Source of the DNA: Eggerthella lenta DSM 2243
Lineage (GTDB): Bacteria > Actinomycetota > Coriobacteriia > Coriobacteriales > Eggerthellaceae
DNA length: 64,000 nt
Assembly (NCBI RefSeq): GCF_000024265.1
Contig: NC_013204.1
Location: forward strand, 372,001-436,000
Direction: 5' to 3'
The notes under the pieces are model-generated. The model was not told the DNA's origin and ran no database searches. It was given only the letters and a program-made list of their open reading frames with translations. The translations under genes and the position numbers were made by a program. Every line of letters begins with the position of its first letter. Position 1 is the first letter of the stretch. Below, one piece after another: positions 51,527 to 61,029 of the stretch.

Positions 51527-53336
51527 AGCGCTCAAGCGCATCATCGCGTGGACGGGACCGTACCGGCGCAACCTGTACCTGGGCTGCGTGTGCTCGTTCT
51601 TCATGACGTGGGCCACGGCGGCCCCCGTGATGCTGGCCGCGTGGATGCTCGCGCAGGTGGTGGACGACGCGCGCGGCGTCTCGACGCTCGACCCGTCGGC
51701 GGTGTGGCTGTCGCTGGCGGCCATCGTCGCGTGCATCGCCGCCCGGTTCGCGTTCTCGTACGGCAAGAACCGTCTGCAGGAGAGCATCGGCTACGAGGTG
51801 GCGCCCGAGGTGCGCATCCGCATCGGCACCATCCTCAAGCGCGTGCCGCTGGGCTACTTCTCCCGCATGAAGACGGGCGACATCCTCGCGACCACCACCA
51901 CCGAGCTGGGCATGCTCGAGCTGAACGGCATGAAGATGATCGACGCCGTGGTGAACGGCTACGTGTCGGTGGCGGCCGTCATCGCGTTTCTGGCCGTGAT
52001 GGACTGGCGCTGCGCGCTGGCGGCGCTGGCGGGCGTGGGGCTGTCGGCGCTCGCGCTGGCGGGCATCAACCGACGCAGCCGGAAGCTCACGCCGGCCACG
52101 CACGAGGCTTCCGAGCGCCTGTCCGGCGCCATCGTGGAGTTCGCGCGCGGGCTGGGCACGGCGAAGTCGTACGGCCGCGGCAGCTCCGCGCTGCAGCCGA
52201 TGTACGCGGCGTGCGCCCAGGCGAAGAAGGCCCGCGTCGACGTGGAGTTCGGCTTCACGCCGTTCAACGTGGCGCACCTCGTGGCGCTCAAGCTGGCCAG
52301 CGTGGCCCTCGTGGGCTTCGCGGCCTGGGCGTGCCTCGGCGGGACGCTGCCGCTGTGGATGTTCTTGGCCATCGCCCTGCTCTCGTTCACCATCTTCGGC
52401 GGCGTGGAGGGCGTGGCCGACTCGGCGCACATGCTGGGCGACCTGAACGACGTGCTGGACCGCCTCGACAAGATCGAGCAGGCGCGCTTCATCGACGAGG
52501 ACGGGCGCGCGCTCGACCTCGACCGCTTCGACATCGCGTTCGAGGACGTGGCGTTCTCCTACGACGAAGGTCCCGAGGCGCGCACGGTGCTGCACGACGT
52601 GAGCTTCGCCATACCCGAGGGCACCACGTGCGCCATCGTGGGCCCGTCCGGCTCGGGCAAGACCACCATCGCGAACCTCATGGCGCGCTTCTGGGACGTG
52701 AGCGCCGGCAGCGTGCGGGTGGGCGGCCACGACGTGCGCGAGTTCACCTGCGACAGCCTGCTGGCGAACTTCTCGATGGTGTTCCAGAACGTGTACCTGT
52801 TCAACGACACGGTGGAGGCGAACATCGCGTTCGGCTGCCCCGGCGCCTCGCACGACGAGGTGGTGGCCGCCGCGAAGCGCGCGTGCTGCCACGGCTTCAT
52901 CGAGGAGCTGCCGCAGGGCTACGACACCGTGGTGGGCGAGGGCGGCAGCAGCCTGTCGGGCGGCCAGAAGCAGCGCATCTCCATCGCGCGGGCGCTGCTG
53001 AAGGACGCGCCCATCGTCGTCCTCGACGAGGCCACCGCCAGCGTCGACCCGGAGAACGAGCAGCTCATCCAGCAGGCCATCGGCCAGCTGACGGCGGGCA
53101 AGACCGTCGTGGTGATCGCGCACCGCCTGGCCACGGTGGAAGCGTCCGACCAGATCCTCGTGGTGGACGGCGGCACGGTGGCGCAGCGGGGCACGCACGA
53201 CCAGCTCATGGCCGAGGGCGGCACGTACCGCCGCTTCGTGGAGATCCGCCGGCGCGCCGAGGGCTGGCGGATCGCGAGCGACGACGCGGTCGCTCCTGCG
53301 CCCGCGGAGGACGCGCCCATGCCCGCGGCGTCCTAG
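51519..53336 (+). CDS. ABC transporter permease/ATPase, pair III subunit B (YbtQ/IrtB-like)
   Basis: A 605-residue half transporter: GPSGSGKTT, LSGGQKQR, VVLDEATASVDPENE, IAHRLAT. The ATG at 51519 overlaps subunit A by 8 bp, with AAAGGAGG upstream. Paralogue of pair II subunit B, with the same NVYLFNDTVE Q-loop region. It ends in an alanine/proline-rich tail. Confidence 0.9.
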   Translation: MLKALKRIIAWTGPYRRNLYLGCVCSFFMTWATAAPVMLAAWMLAQVVDDARGVSTLDPSAVWLSLAAIVACIAARFAFSYGKNRLQESIGYEVAPEVRIRIGTILKRVPLGYFSRMKTGDILATTTTELGMLELNGMKMIDAVVNGYVSVAAVIAFLAVMDWRCALAALAGVGLSALALAGINRRSRKLTPATHEASERLSGAIVEFARGLGTAKSYGRGSSALQPMYAACAQAKKARVDVEFGFTPFNVAHLVALKLASVALVGFAAWACLGGTLPLWMFLAIALLSFTIFGGVEGVADSAHMLGDLNDVLDRLDKIEQARFIDEDGRALDLDRFDIAFEDVAFSYDEGPEARTVLHDVSFAIPEGTTCAIVGPSGSGKTTIANLMARFWDVSAGSVRVGGHDVREFTCDSLLANFSMVFQNVYLFNDTVEANIAFGCPGASHDEVVAAAKRACCHGFIEELPQGYDTVVGEGGSSLSGGQKQRISIARALLKDAPIVVLDEATASVDPENEQLIQQAIGQLTAGKTVVVIAHRLATVEASDQILVVDGGTVAQRGTHDQLMAEGGTYRRFVEIRRRAEGWRIASDDAVAPAPAEDAPMPAAS

Positions 53337-53362
53337 CGGCTCCGCCCCGGCCGCCGCGCCTC

Positions 53363-54334
53363 CTACCGCTCCAGTCCCCGGCGGTACTCGCTGGGCAGCA
53401 GGCCGGTCTCGCGGCGGAACAGCTCGCTGAAACGGCTGGCGCACGTGTAGCCCACCGCGTGCGCCACCTGCTCGATCGACAGGTCGGGCATCCGCAGCAG
53501 CCCCTCGGACTGGCTGATGCGGCGGCTCTGCACGTAGCGCGTGAGCGTGGAGCCGGTCACCGCCTTGAAGCACTCCTTGAACTTTGTGGGGCTCATGCAT
53601 GCGGCCCGCGCGAGGTCGTCCACCGTGAGCGCGCTCGCGCAGTGGTCGTCGATGTACAGCGCCACGGCCTGGATGCGCTCGCGGTCCTCGGGCGCGACGG
53701 CGCGTCCCGACGTGTCCCGGCGCGCTTTCGTGCGCTCGACGATGAGCCCCATGGCCTCGAACACCTTGCCCTCGTAATACAGCTGGCTGCGATGCTCGTC
53801 GCCCGGGCGGGGCCACAGCCCGGCCAGCAGCGCGCGCAGCTCGGGGGAGTCGCCGTCGTCGCTCAGCGAGGCGAACGCGTCGCGCACGCGCTCGAACTGC
53901 CCGTCGTACTCGCGCTCCAGGTACGCGCGCGACATCTCGGGCCGCACCTCGATGGACACGGCCTTCACGGGCACGCCGCCGTGCACGAGCCCGCGCCAGC
54001 CCCCGTCGCCGCTGTAGAATCCCCAGATGCTTTTCGCCCGCAGCCGCCGATACGGCGTGAACTCCTCTCCCGAAATGGACTCGTACCAGGCCACGCTCAG
54101 GTATTCGGGCAGCTCGAACTCCATGACGGTGTCGTGGAGCAGCGTGAAGTCGTGGATGGCGATCTGCCAGCGATCGGAGGGTGCGAGGATGTGGAAGCTG
54201 CCGGACGTTTCGCCTTCGCCCCGGTACGAGCGCCACAGGGGGCAGAAGCCCTCCGGCGGCTCATATTCCTCGAAGCCGATCTGCTCGAGCGACGGGGCGT
54301 GGATGATGTCGTGCGAGGGCGGGCGGTGCTCCAT
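53363..54334 (-). CDS. AraC-family regulator 5 (divergent from ECF module IV)
   Basis: A 323-residue regulator with an N-terminal sensor and HTHs VDDLARAACMSPTKFKECFKAVTG and IEQVAHAVGYTCASRFSELFRRETG. The first HTH is of the YbtA/PchR type. ATG 54334 follows AAGGAGCAG; the 56-codon extension upstream is arginine-rich and probably not coding. It converges on exporter-fold pair III and shares a box with module IV. Confidence 0.85.
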   Translation of the reverse strand: MEHRPPSHDIIHAPSLEQIGFEEYEPPEGFCPLWRSYRGEGETSGSFHILAPSDRWQIAIHDFTLLHDTVMEFELPEYLSVAWYESISGEEFTPYRRLRAKSIWGFYSGDGGWRGLVHGGVPVKAVSIEVRPEMSRAYLEREYDGQFERVRDAFASLSDDGDSPELRALLAGLWPRPGDEHRSQLYYEGKVFEAMGLIVERTKARRDTSGRAVAPEDRERIQAVALYIDDHCASALTVDDLARAACMSPTKFKECFKAVTGSTLTRYVQSRRISQSEGLLRMPDLSIEQVAHAVGYTCASRFSELFRRETGLLPSEYRRGLER

Positions 54335-54503
54335 GGGTTCTGCTCCTTCATGCGGTTGCTCGCGGCGGCGCGGCGGTCGGCCGCAGGGACGTGCGCCGCA
54401 GGGGCGTGCCGCGTGCGACGATCGGACGCGGCGGTGCGACGTTCGGACGCGCGGGCGCGCATGCGCGACGTCGTTTCCGCCCCTCCGCGTATGATACACC
54501 ATT

Positions 54504-54521
54504 GTTAACCGAGGCTATCTT
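54504..54521. promoter_or_regulatory. AGTTAG-N6-CTAACT box, site 8 (AraC 5/ECF module IV)
   Basis: TGTTAA-CCGAGG-CTATCT. A TATGAT hexamer (54491-54496) lies seven bases upstream, so the box covers the expected start point of the module IV transcript. Confidence 0.6.
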
Positions 54522-54555
54522 TTCCGCATGAAAATGAATCAGAAGGAGGTCTGTC

Positions 54556-55167
54556 ATGCGTTCAGCCATGCAATCCGACAAGAAGGGGCTCACCGCCCGC
54601 GACCTGGTGACGTGCGGCGTGTTCATCGCCCTGTACTTCGTGTTCATGATGGTGGGCAGCATGCTGTTCGCCCCGAACCCCGTGCTGACGTTCCTCATGC
54701 CGGCGGGTGCGGCCCTGCTCACCGGCCCCATCTACCTGCTGCTGGTGGCGAAGGTGCCCAAGCACGGCCCCATCATCATCCTGGGCGTGGTGGAGGGGCT
54801 CATCATGTTCGTGACGGGCATGTACTGGCTGTGGGCGGTAGCGCTCGTCGTGCTGGGCGTGGTGGCCGACCTCATCGCCGGCGCGGGCCGGTTCCGCAAC
54901 AAGAACCTCAACCTCGTGAGCTTCCTCGTGTTCTCGCTCAACCCCATGGGGTCCTACCTCATGCTGTGGATCGATCCGTCGGGCTACACCTCCTACCTGG
55001 CCGGGAAGGGCACCGAGCAGGCGTACCTCGACACGATGGTGTCCACGGGCGCGGGCTGGGTGCTGCCGGGCATGATCGCGCTGACGCTGGTGTGCGCCCT
55101 GGTGAGCGCGCTGGTGGGTCGCCGTCTGCTGAAGAAGCAGTTCGAGAAGGCGGGCGTCACCGCATGA
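54556..55167 (+). CDS. ECF transporter S component IV (MptD/Trep_Strep type)
   Basis: A 203-residue membrane protein with about six hydrophobic segments and the basic C-terminal motif RLLKKQFEKAGVTA. GAAGGAGG precedes the ATG. Overlaps the T gene by ATGA. Confidence 0.86.
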   Translation: MRSAMQSDKKGLTARDLVTCGVFIALYFVFMMVGSMLFAPNPVLTFLMPAGAALLTGPIYLLLVAKVPKHGPIIILGVVEGLIMFVTGMYWLWAVALVVLGVVADLIAGAGRFRNKNLNLVSFLVFSLNPMGSYLMLWIDPSGYTSYLAGKGTEQAYLDTMVSTGAGWVLPGMIALTLVCALVSALVGRRLLKKQFEKAGVTA

Positions 55168-55880
55168 TCGATCGCGCGTTCCGGCCCGATCCGCGGGCCA
55201 AGCTTGCGCTGCTTCTGCTGTGGGCCGTCGCGGTGTTCCTGTCGCCCGGGCTGTGGTTCGAGGCGCTCCTGATGCTGCTGAGCGTGGCGCTGGGCATCGC
55301 GCTGGGGAAGGGGCGGCTCGCGCTGGGCATGCTGGGGCTGTACGCGGTGATGATGGCGTGCATGCTGGCCACGGCGCAGCTGGACACCGGCGTGCTGAAA
55401 ACGATGCTGTCGTCGTTCTTCATGCTGGTGCGCAAGGTGTTCCCGTGCGGGCTTCTGGCGGCCGTCATCGTGTCCACGACGCACGTGAACGAGTTCATGA
55501 GCGCGTTCTCGCGCATGCGCGTGCCACGCCAGGTGACCATCCCGCTGGCCGTGATGCTGCGCTACGTGCCGGCCATCCGCGAGGACTGGCGCTTCATCTC
55601 GGACGCCATGCGCATGCGCGGCGTGAACGCCAGCCTGGCCGGATTCCTGCGTCGACCGGGCATGACGGTGGAGTGCCTGTACGTGCCGCTCATGATGAGC
55701 GCGTCGAACGTGGCCGACGAGCTGTCGATGGCCTCGGTGGCGCGCGGCATCGAGAACCCGGCGCAGCGCACGTGCTACACGCATATCGAGTTCCGCGCGT
55801 CCGACGGGCTGCTGGTGGCCGCCGGCGTGGCCGTGGTCGTGGCGGCGCTTGCGTGCAGCCTGTTGGGCGTGGGGAAGTGA
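55164..55880 (+). CDS. ECF transporter T component IV (CbiQ-like)
   Basis: A 238-residue membrane coupling protein. It begins FRPDPRAKLALLLLWAV, a typical EcfT start, and has MRVPRQVTIPLAVMLRYVPAIREDW, DAMRMRGVN and ASVARGIENP. ATPase IV follows after 10 bp. Confidence 0.88.
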   Translation: MIDRAFRPDPRAKLALLLLWAVAVFLSPGLWFEALLMLLSVALGIALGKGRLALGMLGLYAVMMACMLATAQLDTGVLKTMLSSFFMLVRKVFPCGLLAAVIVSTTHVNEFMSAFSRMRVPRQVTIPLAVMLRYVPAIREDWRFISDAMRMRGVNASLAGFLRRPGMTVECLYVPLMMSASNVADELSMASVARGIENPAQRTCYTHIEFRASDGLLVAAGVAVVVAALACSLLGVGK

Positions 55881-55890
55881 GGTCGAGACG

Positions 55891-57384
55891 ATGATCGAGT
55901 TTGACGATGTGAGCTTCGCGTACCGCGCGCCTGCGGAAGGCGCGGGCGCGCCCGAGGGGGTGCGCGGCATCGACCTGCGCGTGGAGGCGGGCCGGTGCGT
56001 GCTCGTGTGCGGCGCGTCCGGCTGCGGCAAGACCACGGTGACGAGGCTGGCGAACGGGTTGGCGCCCTCGTTCTTCCCGGGGACGCTCGAGGGACGCGTG
56101 CTGGTGGACGGGCGCGACGTGGCCGACCTCGAAAGCTGGGAGGTGGCCGCATGCGTGGGCTCGGTGTTCCAGAACCCGCGCACGCAGTTCTTCAACGTGG
56201 ATTCCACGGGCGAGGTGGCGTTTTCGCTGGAGAGCATGGCGTGGCCCGAGGAGCGCATACGCGAGCGCACGCACGATACCATCCGCCAGCTGGGGTTGGA
56301 GGAGCTGGCCGACCGCAGCATCTTTTCGCTGTCGGGCGGCGAGAAGCAGCGCATCGCGTACGCCAGCTCGTGGGCGCCCCATCCGGCGAACCTCGTGCTG
56401 GACGAGCCGACGTCGAACTTGGACGAAGCGGCCATCGCGGCGCTGCGGCGCTACCTGCTGGACGCGAAGGCGCAGGGCGCGGCCGTGCTCGTGGCCGAGC
56501 ATCGCCTGTGGTGGCTGGCCGACGTGGCCGACGAGGTGGTGGTCATGGAGGAGGGGCGCATCGCGCGGCGCTTCGACGGCGCGACGTTTCGGGCGCTGCC
56601 GTCGTCGGAGGTGCGCGACCTGGGGCTGCGGGTGCGCGCTTTGGCCGACGAGCGGGCGCGCGAGCGGCGGGCGCCGGGCGATGCGCGCGAGCCGCGGGCG
56701 CCCCTCGTGCGCCTGCGCGGCGTGCACGCCTCGTACGGCAAGCGCGAGGTGCTGCACGGCGTCGACCTCGACCTGCGCGAGGGCGAAGTGGCGGCGCTCG
56801 TGGGCGCCAACGGCGCGGGGAAGTCCACCCTGTGCCGCACCATCGTGGGGCTGCATCGGGAAAGCGCGGGCACGACGACGATCGACGGTGAACCCGCAGG
56901 GCCCAAGCAACGCCTGCGCGCCTGCTCGATGGTGTTCCAGGACGTGAACTACCAGCTGTTCGCCGACAGCGTGCGCACCGAAGTGAGCTTCGGGCTGACG
57001 GACGCTGAGGCGCCCGACGCCGCGCGCGTGGACGAGGTGCTCGACGGCCTGGGGCTGGCGGCGTACGCCGAGCGCCACCCCGCCACGCTGTCGGGCGGCC
57101 AGAAGCAGCGCCTCGCCGTGGCGGCCTGCATCGCCACCGGCAAGCGCCTCCTCGTGTTCGACGAGCCCACGAGCGGGCTCGACCTGGGCAGCATGCGCAC
57201 GGTGGCGGCGCTCGTGCGCCGGTTGGCCGACGAGGGCCGCGCCGTGCTCGTGGTCACCCATGACCTGGAGTTCATCGGCCAAGCCTGCGACAAGGCCGTT
57301 CGCGTGGAAGCCGGCCGCATAGCCGCCGAAGCCGTCGTGGAGGGCGACCTGCAAGCGGTGAGAGAGCTGTTGGCGAAGGGGTGA
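55891..57384 (+). CDS. ECF transporter fused double ATPase IV
   Basis: A 497-residue double ABC ATPase. First half: GASGCGKTT, LSGGEKQR, LVLDEPTSNLD. Second half: GANGAGKST, LSGGQKQR, LVFDEPTSGLD. Module IV has no exporter pair of its own on this strand; the converging pair V ends 54 bp away. Confidence 0.92.
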   Translation: MIEFDDVSFAYRAPAEGAGAPEGVRGIDLRVEAGRCVLVCGASGCGKTTVTRLANGLAPSFFPGTLEGRVLVDGRDVADLESWEVAACVGSVFQNPRTQFFNVDSTGEVAFSLESMAWPEERIRERTHDTIRQLGLEELADRSIFSLSGGEKQRIAYASSWAPHPANLVLDEPTSNLDEAAIAALRRYLLDAKAQGAAVLVAEHRLWWLADVADEVVVMEEGRIARRFDGATFRALPSSEVRDLGLRVRALADERARERRAPGDAREPRAPLVRLRGVHASYGKREVLHGVDLDLREGEVAALVGANGAGKSTLCRTIVGLHRESAGTTTIDGEPAGPKQRLRACSMVFQDVNYQLFADSVRTEVSFGLTDAEAPDAARVDEVLDGLGLAAYAERHPATLSGGQKQRLAVAACIATGKRLLVFDEPTSGLDLGSMRTVAALVRRLADEGRAVLVVTHDLEFIGQACDKAVRVEAGRIAAEAVVEGDLQAVRELLAKG

Positions 57385-57438
57385 TACGAGGGTTGCCGAG
57401 GGAGCGCGGCGCTTTGCCCCCCCGCTTTCCTGTGCTTC

Positions 57439-59172
57439 TTATGCCGTCCAGCTGCGGGCTTTTTCCTGTTCGGCGATGGCGTGGGCGTACCAGCCGCCCT
57501 GCGCGAGCAGCTCGTCGTGGGTGCCCCGCTCGCGTACGCGACCGTCGTCCAGCACCAGTATCTGATCGGCGCGCTCCACGGTGTCCAGGCGGTGGGCGAT
57601 GACGATGACGGTCTTGTCCGCCATGAGCACGTCGAGCGCCCGGTTGATCTCGTGCTCGTTGTCGGCGTCCAGGCTCGAGGTCGACTCGTCCAACAGCACG
57701 ATGGGAGCGTTCTTGATGAGCGCTCGCGCGATGGAGATGCGCTGCTTCTCGCCGCCGGAAAGCGTGGAACCGCCTTCGCCCACCAGGGTGTCGTAGCCCT
57801 GCGGCAGCGCCTCGATGAAGTCGTGGCAGTGCGCGGCGCGGGCGGCCGCTTCCACTTCCTCCTGCGTCGCATCCGGCTTGCCCACGCGGATGTTGTTCGC
57901 CACGGTATCGGCGAGCAGGTACACGTCTTGGAACACGACGGCCACCTGCTCGGCCAGCGCGTCGGGCGCGATATCGCGCACCTCGTGCCCGCCTACGCGC
58001 ACGCTGCCGCTGCTCGCATCCCAGAACCGCGAGATCAAGCTGATGACGGTGGTCTTCCCGCTGCCCGAAGGTCCGACGAGCGCGGTGCGCGTCCCGGGCT
58101 GCGCCGTGAACGTCACCCCGTGCAGCACCTCCTTGCCGTCGGCGTATCCGAACCGCACATCGTCGAACCGCACGTCGAAGCTCGTGAAACGGGGGTTGCC
58201 GTCGCGGTACGCAAGGGGGCGTTCGGCCTGTATTCGCTCGATGCCCTCCGCCGCTTTGGCCAGGTAGTTCAGCTCGGGGTAGATCACGCCGAGCGTGGTC
58301 ATCATGCTGGAGATGGATACGGCGATCATGACCGCCGCGATGAGGCGGGGCGCGTCGAGCTGGCCGTCCATGAACATGAGCGTGCCCGCCACGAGCCCGA
58401 GCGGAACGATGAGCGAGGTGGCCACGGAGAACAGCACCGAGAACGGCATGATGGACAGCTCCATGCGAATGGATTCGCGCTTCAAATCGGCGAAGCTGCG
58501 GTCGAGCCGCTCGAAGCGCCGGCCGGTGAGATTGTAGAGCTTGAACGTCTTGATGCCGTTGATGTACTCGATGATGCGGGATATGACCGCGTGGACGCTT
58601 TCGCGATAGCGGACGCCGCCCTTGCTTGCCGCGCGCCCGCCCAGGCGCGCAAGCGGCAGGGAGGCGACGACGATCGCGAGGATGATCAGCCCGTAGAGCC
58701 AGTTGATGGCGAAGGCGAACGCGCATGCGAGCACGCTGAAGCAGACGACCTTGAAGAAGCTCGCCAGCGAGGTGGTGATGGTCTGCTCGAAGTCGCTCAC
58801 GTCGGTGGTGAGAACCGATGCGAGCTGGCCGATGCTGTTCTTGTCGAAGTACCCCAGGTTCAGCCTGCGCAGGTGGTTGCCGATCGAGAGTCTCAGGTCG
58901 GCGGTGATGTCCGCGCCCCGGAACTGCGTTTGGGCGTAGTTCGTCACGTACAGCGCGGCGCGCACGACGAACAGCACGACGAGCGCGCCGCTGTAGAACG
59001 CAAGCAGCTCGGCGTTGAACGCGCCGGCGACGAGGTTGATGATGGCTGCGATCATGACGGCGAACATGCCCATGTGCAAAAGCGAGTCCGCGCAGGAAAG
59101 CGCGATGGGCAGCACGAGGGTCTTGGCTTTGTCGCCCGCTACGGTTCGGACGGTTTTGATGAGCGTTATCAT
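57439..59172 (-). CDS. ABC transporter permease/ATPase, pair V subunit B
   Basis: A 577-residue half transporter: membrane domain, GPSGSGKTT, LSGGEKQR, VLLDESTSSLDADNE and IAHRLDT. ATG 59172 overlaps subunit A by 4 bp. It diverges more from pairs II and III than those do from each other (DEST instead of DEAT in Walker B). Last gene of the inverted module V operon. Confidence 0.9.
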   Translation of the reverse strand: MITLIKTVRTVAGDKAKTLVLPIALSCADSLLHMGMFAVMIAAIINLVAGAFNAELLAFYSGALVVLFVVRAALYVTNYAQTQFRGADITADLRLSIGNHLRRLNLGYFDKNSIGQLASVLTTDVSDFEQTITTSLASFFKVVCFSVLACAFAFAINWLYGLIILAIVVASLPLARLGGRAASKGGVRYRESVHAVISRIIEYINGIKTFKLYNLTGRRFERLDRSFADLKRESIRMELSIMPFSVLFSVATSLIVPLGLVAGTLMFMDGQLDAPRLIAAVMIAVSISSMMTTLGVIYPELNYLAKAAEGIERIQAERPLAYRDGNPRFTSFDVRFDDVRFGYADGKEVLHGVTFTAQPGTRTALVGPSGSGKTTVISLISRFWDASSGSVRVGGHEVRDIAPDALAEQVAVVFQDVYLLADTVANNIRVGKPDATQEEVEAAARAAHCHDFIEALPQGYDTLVGEGGSTLSGGEKQRISIARALIKNAPIVLLDESTSSLDADNEHEINRALDVLMADKTVIVIAHRLDTVERADQILVLDDGRVRERGTHDELLAQGGWYAHAIAEQEKARSWTA

Positions 59173-60977
59173 GCCAGCGACTCCTTCTTCTCCGTGCGGT
59201 GCGTGTAGGCGTCCCACATGCGGGCGTAGGCGCCGTCTTGCTTGATCAGGGAATCGTGCGTTCCTCGTTCTCGCAGGCGGCCGTGGTCGAACACGCATAT
59301 CTGGTCCGCATGCACGATGGTGTGCAGGCGGTGGGCGATCATGATGCAGGTCTTGTTCGTCAGCAGGTGCGAGAGCGCAAGCTGGATCCGGTGCTCGTTC
59401 TCGATGTCGGTGAAGCTGGTGGCTTCGTCGAACACGATGATGGGCGCATCCTTCAAGATGGCGCGAGCGATGCACACGCGCTGCCGCTCGCCGCCGGACA
59501 GCTTGACGCCGTTCTCTCCCAGCAACGTGTCGTAGCCGTTCGGCAGGCCCTCGATCGTGTCGTGGATCTGCGCGGCCCGCGCGGCGGCCTCCACCTGCTC
59601 GCGCGTGGCGTTCGGTCGGCCGAGCCTGATGTTCTCGTACAGGGTGTCGTCGAGCATGAAGGCTTCTTGGAACACGAAGGACACCAGATCCATGAGGTTG
59701 TCGGTGCGCAGTTCGGACAGGGCATGCCCGTCGATGCGCACCGCGCCTTGGCGCGTTTCCCAGAACTTGGGGATGAGCTGGGCTGCGGTCGTCTTGCCGG
59801 CGCCCGAGGGGCCCACGAACGCGGTCAGGCTGCCGGCGGGCAGATCGAGGCTGACGTCGGTGAGCGCGTTGGTCTCGGCGGCGCCGTAGCCGAACGTGAC
59901 GTGATCGAACGCCACCGCGTGCGGTTTCGCCGGATCGAGCGCGAGCGTGCCTTCGGAAGCCTCGGGCAGGTCCATGATGTCCTGTATGCGCTCCATGCCG
60001 CTCATGATCTGGTTGAACGTCATGGCGAACGTGAGCAGGTTCAGGAGGCTGGACAGGAACACCATGCTCATGATCATGAAGAACAGGTAGTCGGCGGCCG
60101 AAAGGGAGCCCTGCAGGTACAGCACGCCGCCCAAAGGCAGCACGAACAGGATGCCGCTTTCCACGATGGCCACGAACACGCCGTAGGAGTAGCCCTGGCT
60201 CTTGGTGCACTGCTTCCAGAACTCGTTGTACTCGGTGACGGCGTCGGCGTACTCGCGGTAGCCTTTCGCGTCCAGACGGTAGGCCTTCATCACGGGCATG
60301 CCGTTGATGAACTGCATGATGGCCGCATTGAGCTTGGCGAGCAGCCGGTGGTACGTGGGCATCTGCTTGCCGGTGGCCGCCATGGCGAACAGCTGCACGG
60401 CAACGCCCAGCACCACGGGGACCAGCATGCCCAGAGCCATGGGCACGTTCAAGGTGAGCAGGTAGCAGAACATGATGGCGGGCGTGCAGGCGGCGGCGAC
60501 GATGTCGGGGATCTGGTGGGCGAGAAACTTCTCGATGCGCTCGACGTCCTCGATGATCACCTTTTTGAGAGCGCCCGAGGTCGTTTGATCGAAGAACCCG
60601 AGGTTGACCTTCGCGATGTGCCGGCTGATCTGCGCACGCACCTGGTACAGGGTGTTGAAGGCCCCGATGTGCGAGCACGCGCCCGAGGCGATGGCGAACG
60701 CGAACTTGCCCACGATGGCCACGGCGGCGATGATGCCGTACTGGAGCGCCGCGCCCGCGTCGGCGTTCCCCTCGATGAGGAACAGCAGCACCTGGTACAC
60801 CATGACGAACGGCACGAAGGAGCACAGGGCGCTCATCACGCTGAACAGCGCAGACAGCGCCAGATGAAGGCGGTAGCGTCCTGCCAGGTGGAGCAGGTAG
60901 GCCATGCCGGAGCGCCGCTTGGCGGGTTGCTCGGCTTCGGGGCGTTTCTGGGTGCGGGCGTTCTCTTCCGGGTGCAT
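59169..60977 (-). CDS. ABC transporter permease/ATPase, pair V subunit A
   Basis: A 602-residue half transporter with a charged 30-residue N-terminal extension before the first hydrophobic segment, then GPSGAGKTT, LSGGERQR, IVFDEATSFTDIENE and IAHRLHT. The start at 60977 is supported by AAAGGGGG; the frame is open further upstream into the ATPase gene. It sits 52 bp after ATPase V on the same strand, probably in one operon. Confidence 0.9.
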   Translation of the reverse strand: MHPEENARTQKRPEAEQPAKRRSGMAYLLHLAGRYRLHLALSALFSVMSALCSFVPFVMVYQVLLFLIEGNADAGAALQYGIIAAVAIVGKFAFAIASGACSHIGAFNTLYQVRAQISRHIAKVNLGFFDQTTSGALKKVIIEDVERIEKFLAHQIPDIVAAACTPAIMFCYLLTLNVPMALGMLVPVVLGVAVQLFAMAATGKQMPTYHRLLAKLNAAIMQFINGMPVMKAYRLDAKGYREYADAVTEYNEFWKQCTKSQGYSYGVFVAIVESGILFVLPLGGVLYLQGSLSAADYLFFMIMSMVFLSSLLNLLTFAMTFNQIMSGMERIQDIMDLPEASEGTLALDPAKPHAVAFDHVTFGYGAAETNALTDVSLDLPAGSLTAFVGPSGAGKTTAAQLIPKFWETRQGAVRIDGHALSELRTDNLMDLVSFVFQEAFMLDDTLYENIRLGRPNATREQVEAAARAAQIHDTIEGLPNGYDTLLGENGVKLSGGERQRVCIARAILKDAPIIVFDEATSFTDIENEHRIQLALSHLLTNKTCIMIAHRLHTIVHADQICVFDHGRLRERGTHDSLIKQDGAYARMWDAYTHRTEKKESLA

Positions 60978-61029
60978 GGTCGCACCCCCTTTCTCGATGG
61001 GGTAGGGGCGTTGGAATCGGATGGCGCGG

